DNA of 64,000 nt from Nonomuraea solani (GTDB taxonomy: Bacteria; Actinomycetota; Actinomycetes; Streptosporangiales; Streptosporangiaceae), in contig NZ_FNVT01000001.1 of NCBI RefSeq assembly GCF_900108335.1, positions 310,001 to 374,000 on the forward strand, read 5' to 3'. Below, one piece after another: positions 48,225 to 57,666 of the stretch (its first letter is position 1; every line of letters starts with the position of its first letter). The notes beneath the pieces are model-generated. The model saw only the letters and a list, made by a program, of their open reading frames with translations, was not told the DNA's origin and ran no database searches. Both the position numbers and the translations under genes were made by a program.

Positions 48225-49423
48225 AGACCCACCCCGCGCAGCGAGGCGTCCAGCACCTCGGCCGTGTGAGCCACCCTGATGGTCGCGCCGCCGCGCCGCA
48301 TGGCGGCGGCGATCTGCATGGTGCAGCCCGGGTTCGCGGAGACCAGCAGCTCCGCCCCGGTCGTGCCGACCGCCTTGGCCTTCCGGTCGCCCAGGTCGCG
48401 GGCGGCCTCCGGCTGCAGCAGGTTGTACGTGCCCGCCGACCCGCAGCAGATCGCCGACTCGGGGATCTCGCGCAGCTCCAGCTCCGGAATCGCGTTCAGC
48501 AGCTCGCGCGGCTGGGCGCGTACGCCCTGGGCGTGGGCCAGGTGGCAGGCGTCGTGGTAGGCGACGCTGAGCGGCAGCGGATGCCGCTTGGCCACGGGCC
48601 CCAGCTCCGCCAGATACTCCGACAGATCCACCACCCGGAACCCGGGCTCACGGCCGAGCAGCTCGGCGTACTCCTTCATCGACGACCCGCAACCGGCCGC
48701 GTTCACCACGACGGTGTCCACCCCGGCCCGCTCGAACGCCCTGACCGTCCCGCGCGCCAGCCGCCTGGCCTGGTCGTCGCGCCCCGAGTGCACGCTGAGC
48801 GCCCCGCAGCAGCCCTGCCCGCGCGGGATCACCACGTCGCAGCCCTCCAGCGCGAGCACCCGCGCGGTGGCCGCGTTGACCTGCGGGAAGAACTCTCCCT
48901 GGACGCATCCGGTGAGCATCCCGACCACGGCCCTGCGCTCGCCCCTGGCCTTGACCACGCGGGGCATCCGCTGCCGGTGCTCGACCTTCGGCGCGAGCGC
49001 GGCCATGGCGCCCAGGCTCGGGTGCACCCGGGTGAGGAACGGCGCCATCCGCGCGGACAGCCACATTCCGGGCCGCAGCAGCCGCAGCCGGCGCGGGTAG
49101 GGGAACAGGCTGAACACGATCCCGCGCACGGCCCGCTCGCGCGGCTCGCGTACGTGCTGCCGCTCCACCTCGACCCTGGTCTGCTCGATCAGCCGGTCGT
49201 ACCGGACGCCCGAGGGGCAGGCCGTCACGCACGCCATGCACCCCAGGCAGGCGTCGAAGTGCCCCGCCATCTCCGGGGTGATGGGCGTGCCCTCGACGTG
49301 CTGCTTCATCAGGTGGATCCGCCCGCGCGGCGAGTCCATCTCCTCGCCCCACAGCGCGTACGTCGGGCAGGTCGGCAGGCAGAACCCGCAGTGCACGCAG
49401 TCGTTGATCAGCTCTGGATCCAC
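48221..49423 (-). CDS. glcF: Glycolate oxidase iron-sulfur subunit
   Basis: GlcF passes electrons from glycolate oxidation to the membrane quinone pool. The 400-residue protein has two ferredoxin-like clusters, CVHCGFCLPTCPTY near the start and CLGCMACVTACPSG about 50 residues later. Two CCG-type domains follow, with GCVQGEFFP, GQGCCGALS, YHDACHLAHAQ, SAICCGSAGTYN and the late cysteine in NPGC. It starts at a GTG directly after the glcE stop with no gap. Confidence 0.95.
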   Translation of the reverse strand: MDPELINDCVHCGFCLPTCPTYALWGEEMDSPRGRIHLMKQHVEGTPITPEMAGHFDACLGCMACVTACPSGVRYDRLIEQTRVEVERQHVREPRERAVRGIVFSLFPYPRRLRLLRPGMWLSARMAPFLTRVHPSLGAMAALAPKVEHRQRMPRVVKARGERRAVVGMLTGCVQGEFFPQVNAATARVLALEGCDVVIPRGQGCCGALSVHSGRDDQARRLARGTVRAFERAGVDTVVVNAAGCGSSMKEYAELLGREPGFRVVDLSEYLAELGPVAKRHPLPLSVAYHDACHLAHAQGVRAQPRELLNAIPELELREIPESAICCGSAGTYNLLQPEAARDLGDRKAKAVGTTGAELLVSANPGCTMQIAAAMRRGGATIRVAHTAEVLDASLRGVGL

Positions 49424-50602
49424 CTAAACGCCTCCTGGGAACCGGCCGGGAGACATCCTGCGCCCGGGATCGAACCGTTCCTTGACCCGCCGCATCAACG
49501 GCAGCGCGCTCACGTGCCCCCATCGCTCGACGCTCGTGTACGGCGCCGCCAGCACGTGCACCCGCCCACCGGCCGCCTCCACCCGCTCCCGCAGCCCGGT
49601 GACCAGCGCGCCCAGCTCGCCCTCCCCGAGGGTGTGCCACGCCTCCAGCAGCACCCGCCCCGCGACGGGCGAACCGCGCAGCGACAGCCCGGTCACGGCC
49701 GCCGCCTCCAGCACCGTCCCGGTGGCCGACGGCGGGAACCGCACCTCGACCAGCACCTCGTCGCCCTGGATCCGCCCCCACCACGACGGCCGCTCACCGG
49801 TCACCGAACCCTGGCCGATCAGCGCGCGCAGCGCCTCGGCCCTGGACTCGGCCGCCGCGCCCTCGACCAGCACGGCCAGCGTGATCGGCCCGCCGGGCTC
49901 CGGCCGGTCCACCTCGACCGCGCTCGGCTCGGTCTGCGAGGCCGCCAGCGCGGCGGCGACGGGTGGCAGCTCGGCCGTGCCGAGCTCGGCGACGACCCAG
50001 CGGCGATCGGGAGGCAGCGGATGCAGGCGGAACGTGGCCTCCGCGATGACGCCGAGGGTGCCGTACGAGCCGGTGAAGAGCTTGCCGAGGTCGTAGCCGG
50101 CGACGTTCTTGACCACCTTGCCGCCCGATTTCGCGATCGTGCCGTCGGGGAGCACGACCGTGATGCCGATGAGCAGGTCGCGGGCGGTGCCGTAGCGGAA
50201 GGCGCGCGGCCCGGGCAGCGCGGCGGCCAGTGTGCCGCCCACGGTCGTGTCCTCGGGGAACGGCACGTCGAGCGCCAGCTCCTGGCCCTTGTCCGCGAGC
50301 GCGGCCGACAGGGCGTCCATCGTGAGGCCGGCCTGGGCGCGTACGACGAGGTCGCCCGCCGCGTGCTCCAGGAGGGAGTTCATGCAGCACATGTCGAGCA
50401 GCACGTCGCAGCGCTCGGGCGGCAGGCCCCAGTGCAGCTTCGTGCCGCCGCCCGCCGGCACCACCGCCAGATCCCGCTCGGCGCAGGCCCGCAGCACCGC
50501 CGCGACCTCCTCGACGGTCTCCGGCAGCGCCACCCAGCGGGGGAGCACCCCGCCGACGGCGTCGTCGGAGTCAGGCTGCCTGACCGTCACCCCGCCGATC
50601 AA
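49424..50602 (-). CDS. glcE: Glycolate oxidase FAD-binding subunit
   Basis: GlcE is the second, shorter flavin-binding subunit of glycolate oxidase. The 392-residue protein has the PCMH-type FAD fold: VVPAGGGTKLHWG, FPEDTTVGGTLAAALPGPR, YGTARDLLIGITVVLPDGT and GGKVVKNVAGYDLGKLFTGSYGTLGVI. It ends PLMRRVKERFDPGRRMSPGR. The start is a TTG overlapping the glcD stop (TTGA), the same coupling as dmg-soxB. Confidence 0.94.
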   Translation of the reverse strand: MIGGVTVRQPDSDDAVGGVLPRWVALPETVEEVAAVLRACAERDLAVVPAGGGTKLHWGLPPERCDVLLDMCCMNSLLEHAAGDLVVRAQAGLTMDALSAALADKGQELALDVPFPEDTTVGGTLAAALPGPRAFRYGTARDLLIGITVVLPDGTIAKSGGKVVKNVAGYDLGKLFTGSYGTLGVIAEATFRLHPLPPDRRWVVAELGTAELPPVAAALAASQTEPSAVEVDRPEPGGPITLAVLVEGAAAESRAEALRALIGQGSVTGERPSWWGRIQGDEVLVEVRFPPSATGTVLEAAAVTGLSLRGSPVAGRVLLEAWHTLGEGELGALVTGLRERVEAAGGRVHVLAAPYTSVERWGHVSALPLMRRVKERFDPGRRMSPGRFPGGV

Positions 50603-52035
50603 AACTGCTCCGCCTTTCCGGACTCGACCAGCGGATGTACGCCCTTGCGCACGCCCGGCACCTCACCGCAGAGCCGGGGGGTGGGGAACACCTTGCCCGG
50701 GTTCGCCAGCCCTTGAGGGTCGAACGCGCACCGGACGAGCTGCATGGTGTCGAGATCGTCCTCGCTGAACATCCTCGGCATATACCGCGATTTATCAACA
50801 CCGACCCCGTGTTCGCCCGTGATCGACCCGCCGTGCTCGATGCACAGGTCGAGGATCGCGCCGGAGACCACCTCCGCCCGCTCGCCCGCCCCCGGCTCCG
50901 CGTCGTCGAACAGCACCAGCGGATGCAGGTTGCCGTCGCCGGCGTGGAAGACGTTGGCCACCTTGATCCCGTGCTCGTGCGAGAGCCGGTCGATGGCGGC
51001 CAGCACGGTGGGCAGGGACGTGCGCGGGACCACGCCGTCCTGGACGATGTAGGCCGGGCTGATGCGCCCGACCGCCGCGAACGCCGACTTGCGGCCCTTC
51101 CAGATCGCCGCCCGCTCGGCCGGATCGGCCGCCACGCGCAGCTCGAACGCGCCGGAACAGATCTCCCTGAGCTGCTCGAACTGCCGCTCCACCTCGGGCG
51201 CGGGCCCGTCCAGCTCGACGATGAGCACCGCGCCGGCGCCCTCGGGGTAGGAGCAGGCCACCGCCGCCTCGGCCGCCGCGATGGCCAGCGCGTCCATCAT
51301 CTCGATCGCGGCCGGCACGATGCCCGCCCCGATGATCGCCGAGACCGCCAGGCCGCCCTGCTCGATGTTCTCGTACGCGGCCAGCACCGTGGTCACGGAC
51401 TCGGGGGCGCGGCTGAGCCGTACCGTGATCTTGGTGGCGATGCCCAGCGTGCCCTCCGAGCCGATGAACGCCCCCAGCAGGTCGTAGCCCGGGTCCATGC
51501 GGTCGAGCGTGACCAGGTCGCCGTCGGGGGTGACGATCTCGCAGGCTTCGACGTGGTTGACGGTGAAGCCGTACTTGAGGCAGTGGGCACCGCCGGAGTT
51601 CTCCGCGACGTTGCCGCCGATCGAGCAGACCTGCTGGCTGGAGGGGTCGGGGGCGTAGTAGTGGCCACGGTCGCGGACGGCCTCGGTGATGGCCAGGTTC
51701 GTCACGCCGGGCTCGACGACGGCCCTGCGGTTGGGCAGGTCGATCTCCAGGATCGCGCGCATCTTCGAGGTGACGATGAGCACGCCGTCCTCGCGGGGGA
51801 GCGCGCCGCCCGACAGGCCCGTGCCCGAGCCCCTGGCCACGAAGGGGACGCCGAAGTCGTTGCAGAGGCGTACCACGCGGGCGACCTGCTCGGCCGTGCC
51901 GGGCAGCACGACCACGCCGGGGGTCGCCCGGTGGTTGGTGAGGCCGTCGCACTCGTAGGTGCGCAGGCGTACGGGATCGGTGATCACCGAGTCGTGCGGC
52001 AGGAACGACCGCAGAGCCGCTATCAGGGTTTCCAT
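50599..52035 (-). CDS. glcD: Glycolate oxidase catalytic FAD-linked subunit
   Basis: GlcD oxidises glycolate to glyoxylate. The 478-residue protein has the PCMH FAD-binding domain (PFVARGSGTGLSGGALP, APDPSSQQVCSIGGNVAENSGG, GSEGTLGIATKITVRL) and the FAD-oxidase C-terminal domain (NVFHAGDGNLHPLVLFD, HGGSITGEHGVGVDKSRYM). The ATG at 52035 has GGGA about 8 bases upstream; a GTG codon lies just before it. It follows aceB by 15 bp, placing glyoxylate production and use in one transcript. Confidence 0.96.
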   Translation of the reverse strand: METLIAALRSFLPHDSVITDPVRLRTYECDGLTNHRATPGVVVLPGTAEQVARVVRLCNDFGVPFVARGSGTGLSGGALPREDGVLIVTSKMRAILEIDLPNRRAVVEPGVTNLAITEAVRDRGHYYAPDPSSQQVCSIGGNVAENSGGAHCLKYGFTVNHVEACEIVTPDGDLVTLDRMDPGYDLLGAFIGSEGTLGIATKITVRLSRAPESVTTVLAAYENIEQGGLAVSAIIGAGIVPAAIEMMDALAIAAAEAAVACSYPEGAGAVLIVELDGPAPEVERQFEQLREICSGAFELRVAADPAERAAIWKGRKSAFAAVGRISPAYIVQDGVVPRTSLPTVLAAIDRLSHEHGIKVANVFHAGDGNLHPLVLFDDAEPGAGERAEVVSGAILDLCIEHGGSITGEHGVGVDKSRYMPRMFSEDDLDTMQLVRCAFDPQGLANPGKVFPTPRLCGEVPGVRKGVHPLVESGKAEQF

Positions 52036-52050
52036 CACCGATCCCTTTCT

Positions 52051-53631
52051 TTATGGCATTTGAGCATAGGCCGGAAGGGTCAGGAAGTCGGCGAAGTCGT
52101 CGTCCAGCGCCACTTCCTTGAACAGCGCCGTCGCCTGACCGAACAACTTCTCGTCGTAGCCCGGCTCCTCGGCGATCTTGGCCAGCTCCTCCGTGATGAT
52201 CCGCTCGACGAGCTCCTTCGTCACCTGCGCGCCCGTGTCGGCCAGCGTGATGTCGTTGTGGATCCACTGCCAGATCTGCGAGCGCGAGATCTCGGCGGTG
52301 GCGGCGTCCTCCATGAGGTTGTGGATGGCCACCGCGCCCAGCCCGCCCATCCAGGCGGCCAGGTAGCGCAGCGCCACGTCCACGTTGTTGCGCAGCCCCG
52401 CCTCGGTGATGCCGCCCGGCGTCTCGGAGACGGCCAGCAGCTCGGCGGCCGACACGCTGACGTCCTCGCGCAGCCGGTCGAGCTGGTTGGGCTTCGACCC
52501 CAGCACGCCGTCGAACACCTCGCGGCAGATCGGCACCAGGTCCGGGTGCGCCACCCACGACCCGTCGAACCCGTCGCCCGACTCGCGCGTCTTGTCCCCC
52601 CGAACCTTGTCCAGCGCGACGGCGTTGACCTCCGCGTCACGCCGCGACGGGATGAACGCCGCCATCCCCCCGATCGCGTGCGCGCCGCGCTTGTGGCAAC
52701 TGCGCACCAGCAGTTCGGTGTACGCGCGCATGAACGGGGCGGTCATCGTCACCGCGTTCCGCTCGGGCAGCAGGAACTCGCGGCCCCTGGTCCTGAACTT
52801 CTTGATGACGCTGAACAGGTAGTCCCAGCGGCCCGCGTTGAGCCCCGCCGAGTGGTCGCGCAGCTCGTAGAGGATCTCCTCCATCTCGAACGCCGCCGGG
52901 TACGTCTCGATGAGCACGGTCGCGCGGATCGTGCCGTGCGGGATGCCGAGCAGCTCCTGCGCCCTGGTGAAGACGTCGTTCCAGAGCCTGGCCTCCAGGT
53001 GGGACTCGATCTTGGGCAGGTAGAAGTACGGGCCCTTGCCCTTGTCGATCTGCCGCTGGGCGCAGTGGAAGAAGTAGAGGCCGAAGTCGAACAGCGACGC
53101 CGCCACCGGCTGCCCGTCGACCTCGGCGTGCTTCTCGTCCAGGTGCCAGCCGCGCGGCCGGACGACGACGGTGGCCAGCTCGGCGTCGGGCTTGAGCGCG
53201 TACGACTTGCCGCCGGTCTCGAAGTCGATCGTACGGTCGAGGGCGTCGCGCAGGTTGAGGTGGCCGCTCACGCAGTTTTCCCAGAGCGGGGAGTTGGCGT
53301 CCTCGAAGTCGGCCAGCCACACCTTGGCGCCCGAGTTGAGCGCGTTGATGGTCATCTTCTTGTCGACCGGGCCGGTGATCTCGACCCGGCGGTCCTCCAG
53401 GCCCGGCGCCGGGGGAGCGACCCGCCAGTCGCCCTCCCTGACCTCCTTGGTCTCGGGGAGGAAGTCGAGCGTGCCGCCCGCCGACAGCTCCGCCTGCCGC
53501 GTCTGGCGGGCCTCCAGCAGCTTGATCCGGGTGCCGCCGAACTCCCGCTGGAGAGCCGCCACGAACGCGAGCGCCTCCGGCGTGAGGATCTCGTCGAACC
53601 GGTCGTGCATCGGGCCGGTGATCTCCATCAT
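52051..53631 (-). CDS. aceB: Malate synthase A
   Basis: AceB condenses glyoxylate with acetyl-CoA to malate. The 526-residue protein has the malate synthase A pattern: [95 protein letters not shown], and [18 protein letters not shown] with the late [17 protein letters not shown]. The length is standard. Two ATG codons stand side by side and AAGAGGA precedes them. No isocitrate lyase gene is nearby, so the glyoxylate probably comes from GlcDEF or from purine/allantoin breakdown. Confidence 0.97.
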   Translation of the reverse strand: MMEITGPMHDRFDEILTPEALAFVAALQREFGGTRIKLLEARQTRQAELSAGGTLDFLPETKEVREGDWRVAPPAPGLEDRRVEITGPVDKKMTINALNSGAKVWLADFEDANSPLWENCVSGHLNLRDALDRTIDFETGGKSYALKPDAELATVVVRPRGWHLDEKHAEVDGQPVAASLFDFGLYFFHCAQRQIDKGKGPYFYLPKIESHLEARLWNDVFTRAQELLGIPHGTIRATVLIETYPAAFEMEEILYELRDHSAGLNAGRWDYLFSVIKKFRTRGREFLLPERNAVTMTAPFMRAYTELLVRSCHKRGAHAIGGMAAFIPSRRDAEVNAVALDKVRGDKTRESGDGFDGSWVAHPDLVPICREVFDGVLGSKPNQLDRLREDVSVSAAELLAVSETPGGITEAGLRNNVDVALRYLAAWMGGLGAVAIHNLMEDAATAEISRSQIWQWIHNDITLADTGAQVTKELVERIITEELAKIAEEPGYDEKLFGQATALFKEVALDDDFADFLTLPAYAQMP

Positions 53632-53644
53632 TCCTCTTTCCGCT

Positions 53645-53673
53645 CTGTGGAAAATGAGTTCTGGATTGTGGAA
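53645..53673. promoter_or_regulatory. Direct repeats upstream of aceB, possible IclR operator
   Basis: On the minus strand TTCCACAA and TTCCACAG lie 21 bp apart (53645-53652 and 53666-53673), two helical turns, about 15 bp upstream of the aceB start. IclR proteins bind such sites as dimers of dimers. The match is to spacing and context, not to a measured consensus. Confidence 0.4.
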
Positions 53674-53781
53674 GCGAAATTACTCCCCTGGTCGTTCCCC
53701 GGTCAAAGGCGGGGGTTACCCCGGAGAGTCTTCGGGGGCATCCCGGATGTGCGCGGGGCCCGGCCGCGCGAGGATTCACCC

Positions 53782-54474
53782 ATGAAGACGATTGCGATCG
53801 CGGGCGGGCTGCTGGCCTCCGCAGCGCTGCTCAGCGGGTGCGGGCTCGCGAGCATCACCGGCCCGAGCAACGAGGACACCGCGTCCTACCAGGTGACGGA
53901 GAAGGTCACCAGGCTCGATCTCAAGAGCGGCTCCGGTGAGGCCCTGATCACGGAGACGGACGGGACCGCCGTACGCGTCGTCGAGACCCTCCGCTGGCGC
54001 GGTGACGACAAGCCCAAGCCCGAGCACAAGGTCGAGGCGGACGCGCTGCTCCTCACCTACGACTGCTCGTCGGAGTGGGGGAACTGCAGCGTCGACTACA
54101 AGATCGAGGTGCCCAAGGGCCTGAGAGTCGACCTGGACGCCGGTTCCGGCAACCTGACCCTTCGGGGGCTGACCGGGGAGATCGACGCGAACGTGGGCTC
54201 CGGCGACCTGGACGCCACCGGCCTGGCCGGCAAGAAGGTCTATGCCAAGGCGGGGTCGGGCAACATCGAGCTCAAGTACACGACGGCGCCCCAGACCGTC
54301 GATCTGCAGGTCGGCTCGGGAGACATCACGCTGCACGTGCCCGAGGGCGGTTATGACGTGAAGACCGAGGTGGGCTCCGGCGACGCGAACGTCTCCGTCA
54401 AGGACGAAGCCTCCTCGCCGAACAAGATCTCGCTGTCGGCGGGCTCCGGCGACATCACGGTCCGGCACGGATGA
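53782..54474 (+). CDS. DUF4097-type beta-helix lipoprotein
   Basis: The protein has 230 residues from an ATG with AGGA seven bases upstream. The signal peptide KTIAIAGGLLASAALLSGC ends in lipobox LSGC. The exported part is a string of beta strands with repeated GSG turns: LDLKSGSGEALI, VDLDAGSGNLTL, NVGSGDLDATG, AKAGSGNIELK, VGSGDITLHVP, VGSGDANVS, AGSGDITVRHG. This is the DUF4097 (putative adhesin) repeat. The ladder of strands suggests a small beta-helix on the cell surface. One Cys pair lies in YDCSSEWGNC. It is divergent from aceB across 150 bp. Confidence 0.9.
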   Translation: MKTIAIAGGLLASAALLSGCGLASITGPSNEDTASYQVTEKVTRLDLKSGSGEALITETDGTAVRVVETLRWRGDDKPKPEHKVEADALLLTYDCSSEWGNCSVDYKIEVPKGLRVDLDAGSGNLTLRGLTGEIDANVGSGDLDATGLAGKKVYAKAGSGNIELKYTTAPQTVDLQVGSGDITLHVPEGGYDVKTEVGSGDANVSVKDEASSPNKISLSAGSGDITVRHG

Positions 54475-54501
54475 TAACCAGGTGATTGCGCGCGGGATGT
54501 C

Positions 54502-55974
54502 GTGCCACCATCGTGGGAAGACATCGAGGTGTCCAGACGTTCCCTAATAGAGATGACACGAATGCACGAATACTCCGCGCTCGACGAGTTCGAGACCGGC
54601 GACATGGACCTTGAGGAGCGCCAGGCGCTGCGACGCGTGGCGGGCCTCTCCACCGAACTCCAGGATGTCTCCGAGGTCGAATACCGGCAGCTGCGGCTTG
54701 AACGGGTCGTCCTCGTCGGTGTCTGGACCTCTGGCACGGTCGACGATGCCGAAAACTCGCTCCTCGAGCTGAAGCTTCTGGCCGAGACGGCCGGATCCGA
54801 GGTGCTCGACGGGCTGATCCAGCGTCGTCAGAAGCCCGACCCGGCCACCTACATCGGCTCGGGCAAGGCCCTGGAGCTGCGCGACGTGGTCGAGTCCAGC
54901 GGCGCCGACACCGTGATCTGCGACGGTGAGCTGACCCCTGGCCAGCTCCGTCAGCTTGAGGAGACGGTCAAGGTCAAGGTGATCGACCGTACGGCGCTGA
55001 TCCTCGACATCTTCGCCCAGCACGCCAAGAGCCGTGAGGGCAAGGCCCAGGTCGAGCTGGCGCAGCTTTCCTACCTGCTGCCGCGCCTGCGCGGCTGGGG
55101 TGGCAACCTGTCCCGGCAGGTCGGTGGCCGCGCCGCGGGCGGCGTCGGCATCGGCGGCCGTGGCCCCGGTGAGACCAAGATCGAGCTCGACCGGCGGCGC
55201 ATCCGCGAGCGGATGTCCAAGCTGCGCCGGCAGATCAGCGGCATGTCCACCTCCCGCGACACCATGCGCAGCCGGCGCCAGCGGCGCGAGGTTCCCGCCG
55301 TGGCCATCGCGGGCTACACCAACGCGGGCAAGTCCTCGCTGCTCAACCGCGTCACCGGCGCGGGCGTGCTGGTCGAGGACGCGCTGTTCGCCACCCTGGA
55401 CCCGACGGTGCGCCGCGCGCGCACGCCGGAGGGCAGGGTGTTCACGATCGCCGACACCGTCGGCTTCGTGCGCCACCTGCCGCACCAGCTCGTCGAGGCG
55501 TTCCGCTCCACGCTGGAGGAGGTCGCCGACGCCGACCTGATCCTGCACGTGGTCGACGGCTCGCACCCCGACCCCGAAGGCCAGCTCGCGGCGGTCCGTG
55601 AGGTGTTCGCCGACATCGAGGGCGCGTCCGACGTGCCCGAGATCGTGGTGATCAACAAGGCCGACGCGGCCGACCAGGAGGTGCTCGACCGGATCGCCCG
55701 GCGCGAGCGCGACCACATCGTGGTCTCGGCGCGGACGGGCAAGGGCATCACCGAGCTGATGGCGCTCATCGAGGAGCGGCTGCCGCGGCTGGACCACGAG
55801 GTCCACCTGCTGGTGCCGTACGACAGGGGTGACCTGATCTCCCGGGCTCACAAGGAGGGCGAAGTGCTCTCGGTGGACCACGTGGAGGACGGCACGATCC
55901 TGCACGCGCGTGTGCTGCCCAGCCTGTCGCAGGAGCTGCTGCGGGTGGGCAAGCCGGTCGAACGCGTCTCCTGA
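54502..55974 (+). CDS. hflX: GTPase HflX
   Basis: HflX is a ribosome-binding GTPase that splits stalled ribosomes. The protein has about 490 residues; the GTG at 54502 follows GGGATGTC, but starts at GTG 54529 or ATG 54553 are also possible. The N-terminal HflX domain contains PDPATYIGSGKALELRD and VIDRTALILDIFAQHA. The coiled linker has GGRGPGETKIELDRRRIRERM. The GTPase motifs are GYTNAGKSS (G1), DTVGFVRHLPHQLVEAF (G3) and NKADAAD (G4). It is followed by a 10-12-bp hairpin at 56007. Confidence 0.96.
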   Translation: MPPSWEDIEVSRRSLIEMTRMHEYSALDEFETGDMDLEERQALRRVAGLSTELQDVSEVEYRQLRLERVVLVGVWTSGTVDDAENSLLELKLLAETAGSEVLDGLIQRRQKPDPATYIGSGKALELRDVVESSGADTVICDGELTPGQLRQLEETVKVKVIDRTALILDIFAQHAKSREGKAQVELAQLSYLLPRLRGWGGNLSRQVGGRAAGGVGIGGRGPGETKIELDRRRIRERMSKLRRQISGMSTSRDTMRSRRQRREVPAVAIAGYTNAGKSSLLNRVTGAGVLVEDALFATLDPTVRRARTPEGRVFTIADTVGFVRHLPHQLVEAFRSTLEEVADADLILHVVDGSHPDPEGQLAAVREVFADIEGASDVPEIVVINKADAADQEVLDRIARRERDHIVVSARTGKGITELMALIEERLPRLDHEVHLLVPYDRGDLISRAHKEGEVLSVDHVEDGTILHARVLPSLSQELLRVGKPVERVS

Positions 55975-56006
55975 CCGTCTGTACGTTCCGGTATCTACCG
56001 GCACGC

Positions 56007-56045
56007 TTGGGCAGCTCTCGCCGTAAAGCGCGCAGAGCTGCCCAA
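56007..56045 (+). terminator. Hairpin after hflX
   Basis: TTGGGCAGCTCT / AGAGCTGCCCAA forms a perfect 12-bp stem with a 15-base loop. It lies 33 bp after the hflX stop. The A-tract on the plus strand would read as a U-tract only on the minus strand, so plus-strand termination would be factor-dependent or partial. Confidence 0.6.
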
Positions 56046-56444
56046 AAGCGGCAGTGGCTCCCGAACCCTGGGATTGCTAGGATTGGCCAGACCTAACGTT
56101 GGTCTGGTCTTTGGTTTGGGTTCGGGTTCTGGGTTTCAGATGATGACTGCAGGTGTCGAAGTCGTCAGCGGGGGCCGTGGGGACGAGTCAGGGCTGCGTG
56201 ACAGTTGGGATGAATGGTCTTTCTTCCGAATAACCCTGTACACCGGCCCGGCATGTGAAATAACGTAACTGAACTGAAATCGCCGGATCATGGGTCCGGC
56301 GATACGGTCACCGCACCAACCTGATGCGGATGAGAGCAGGAGACCCCCCATGTCGTCCGGACCCGGAGCGGACTCAATGGGCGCGGCACAGGCCGTGCGC
56401 TGTGCTCTGCGCACGTGCGGGGGGTCATGCGGGGTGGTGATGCG
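56046..56444. other. 400-bp leader region upstream of hutI without a convincing gene
   Basis: The stretch holds short GGTTTGGG/GGGTTCGG/GGGTTTC repeats (about 56103-56140), a slightly AT-richer part around 56221-56280, and a 9-bp hairpin ATCGCCGGA (56279-56287) / TCCGGCGAT (56295-56303) that could attenuate the hutI transcript. An open frame at 56074-56268 would give 64 residues but has no ribosome site or recognisable family. The hutI promoter should be in this region; I cannot assign it. Confidence 0.45.
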
Positions 56445-57653
56445 GTGACCGTTCGACTCCTGACCAACATCGGCAGACTCTGGACCGGCAACGAGGTCCT
56501 CAGCAACGCCGCCATCCTCGTGCACAACGACCGCATCGCGTGGGTCGGGCGCGCGCCCGACCTTCCGCAGAGCGTGCCCGGAGTCGTCGACGACATCGTC
56601 GACGTCGACCACGTGGAAAACCTGGGCGGCGCCCTGGTCACGCCCGGGCTCATCGACGCCCACACGCACCCGGTCTACGCCGGCAACCGCTACGCCGAGC
56701 TGGCCATCCGCACCGGCGGCTCCACCTCCGCCTCGATCACCGCGGCGGGCGGCGGCGTGGGCTCGACCGTCACCGTGACCCGCGGCACCGACCCGTGGAC
56801 CCTCTGCAACGGCGTGCGCGAGCGGCTGCGCGGCTGGCTGCTCAGCGGCACCACCACCGTCGAGGCCAAGACCGGCTACCACCTCACCCGCGACGGCGAG
56901 CTCGCCGACGTGCGGCTCCTGCGCGAGCTGGAGAAGGAGCCGATGATGCCGCGGGTGCACGTCACGTTCCTGGCCGCGCACGTGGTGCCGCCGGAATACT
57001 TCGGCAGGCAGCGCGAATACGTCGAGGCCGTGGGCGCCTGGTGCGCCGACGCGGCCGCGGCGGGCGCCGACAGCGTCGACGTCTACTGCGACGAGGGCTA
57101 CTTCACCACCGAGGAGTCCCGCTGGGTCCTCGCCTCCGGCCGTAACGTCGGGCTGCTGCCGCGCATCCACGCCGGCCAGTACAGCCGCCGCGGCGCCGTC
57201 CAGCTGGCCGCCGAGCTCGGCTGCGCGTCGGCCGACGGCCTGCACCACATGTCCGACGAGGACATCGCCATCATGTCGCGCTACGGCGTGCCCGCGGTCG
57301 TCTGCCCCGCCACGGCCCTGCAGCGCGGTCACCTTCCGCCGGTCCGCCAGATGATCAAGCACGGCGTCCAGATCGCCCTCGGCAGCGACCACAACCCCGG
57401 CTACTGCGGCATCACCTCGATGTCCCTGGTGATCGCCATGGCGGTGTCGGCGTTCGGGATGAGCGTCAACGACGCGCTGCGCGCGGCCACGCTGGGCGGC
57501 GCCACGGTGCTCGGCGCTCCGGACCGCGGGGTGCTGGCTCCTGGGCGACTGGCGGACATCGTGCAGTGGGACGCCGACCATGAGGGCGCCTTCGCCTGGT
57601 CGTTCGGGCTGAAGCCACGGCGGGTGTGGCGGGGCGGGACGCCCGTCCAGTAG
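56445..57653 (+). CDS. hutI: Imidazolonepropionase
   Basis: HutI hydrolyses 4-imidazolone-5-propionate to formiminoglutamate in histidine breakdown. The 402-residue amidohydrolase has LVTPGLIDAHTHPVYAGNRYAEL (metal-binding His pair), the substrate loop SGTTTVEAKTGYHL, HVTFLAAHVVP, DVYCDEGYF, the histidine in RIHAGQYS and the aspartate in LGSDHNPG. The GTG at 56445 gives MTVRLLTNIGRLWTG as in homologues; in-frame earlier starts at 56415 and 56427 exist. No other hut genes are in the window. degV follows 13 bp later. Confidence 0.95.
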   Translation: MTVRLLTNIGRLWTGNEVLSNAAILVHNDRIAWVGRAPDLPQSVPGVVDDIVDVDHVENLGGALVTPGLIDAHTHPVYAGNRYAELAIRTGGSTSASITAAGGGVGSTVTVTRGTDPWTLCNGVRERLRGWLLSGTTTVEAKTGYHLTRDGELADVRLLRELEKEPMMPRVHVTFLAAHVVPPEYFGRQREYVEAVGAWCADAAAAGADSVDVYCDEGYFTTEESRWVLASGRNVGLLPRIHAGQYSRRGAVQLAAELGCASADGLHHMSDEDIAIMSRYGVPAVVCPATALQRGHLPPVRQMIKHGVQIALGSDHNPGYCGITSMSLVIAMAVSAFGMSVNDALRAATLGGATVLGAPDRGVLAPGRLADIVQWDADHEGAFAWSFGLKPRRVWRGGTPVQ

Positions 57654-57666
57654 TTAATCTCGGGAT

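Noticed and set aside
56074-56268. 64-residue open frame upstream of hutI
   Set aside because: No ribosome site, and the first part translates a short GGGTTC repeat.
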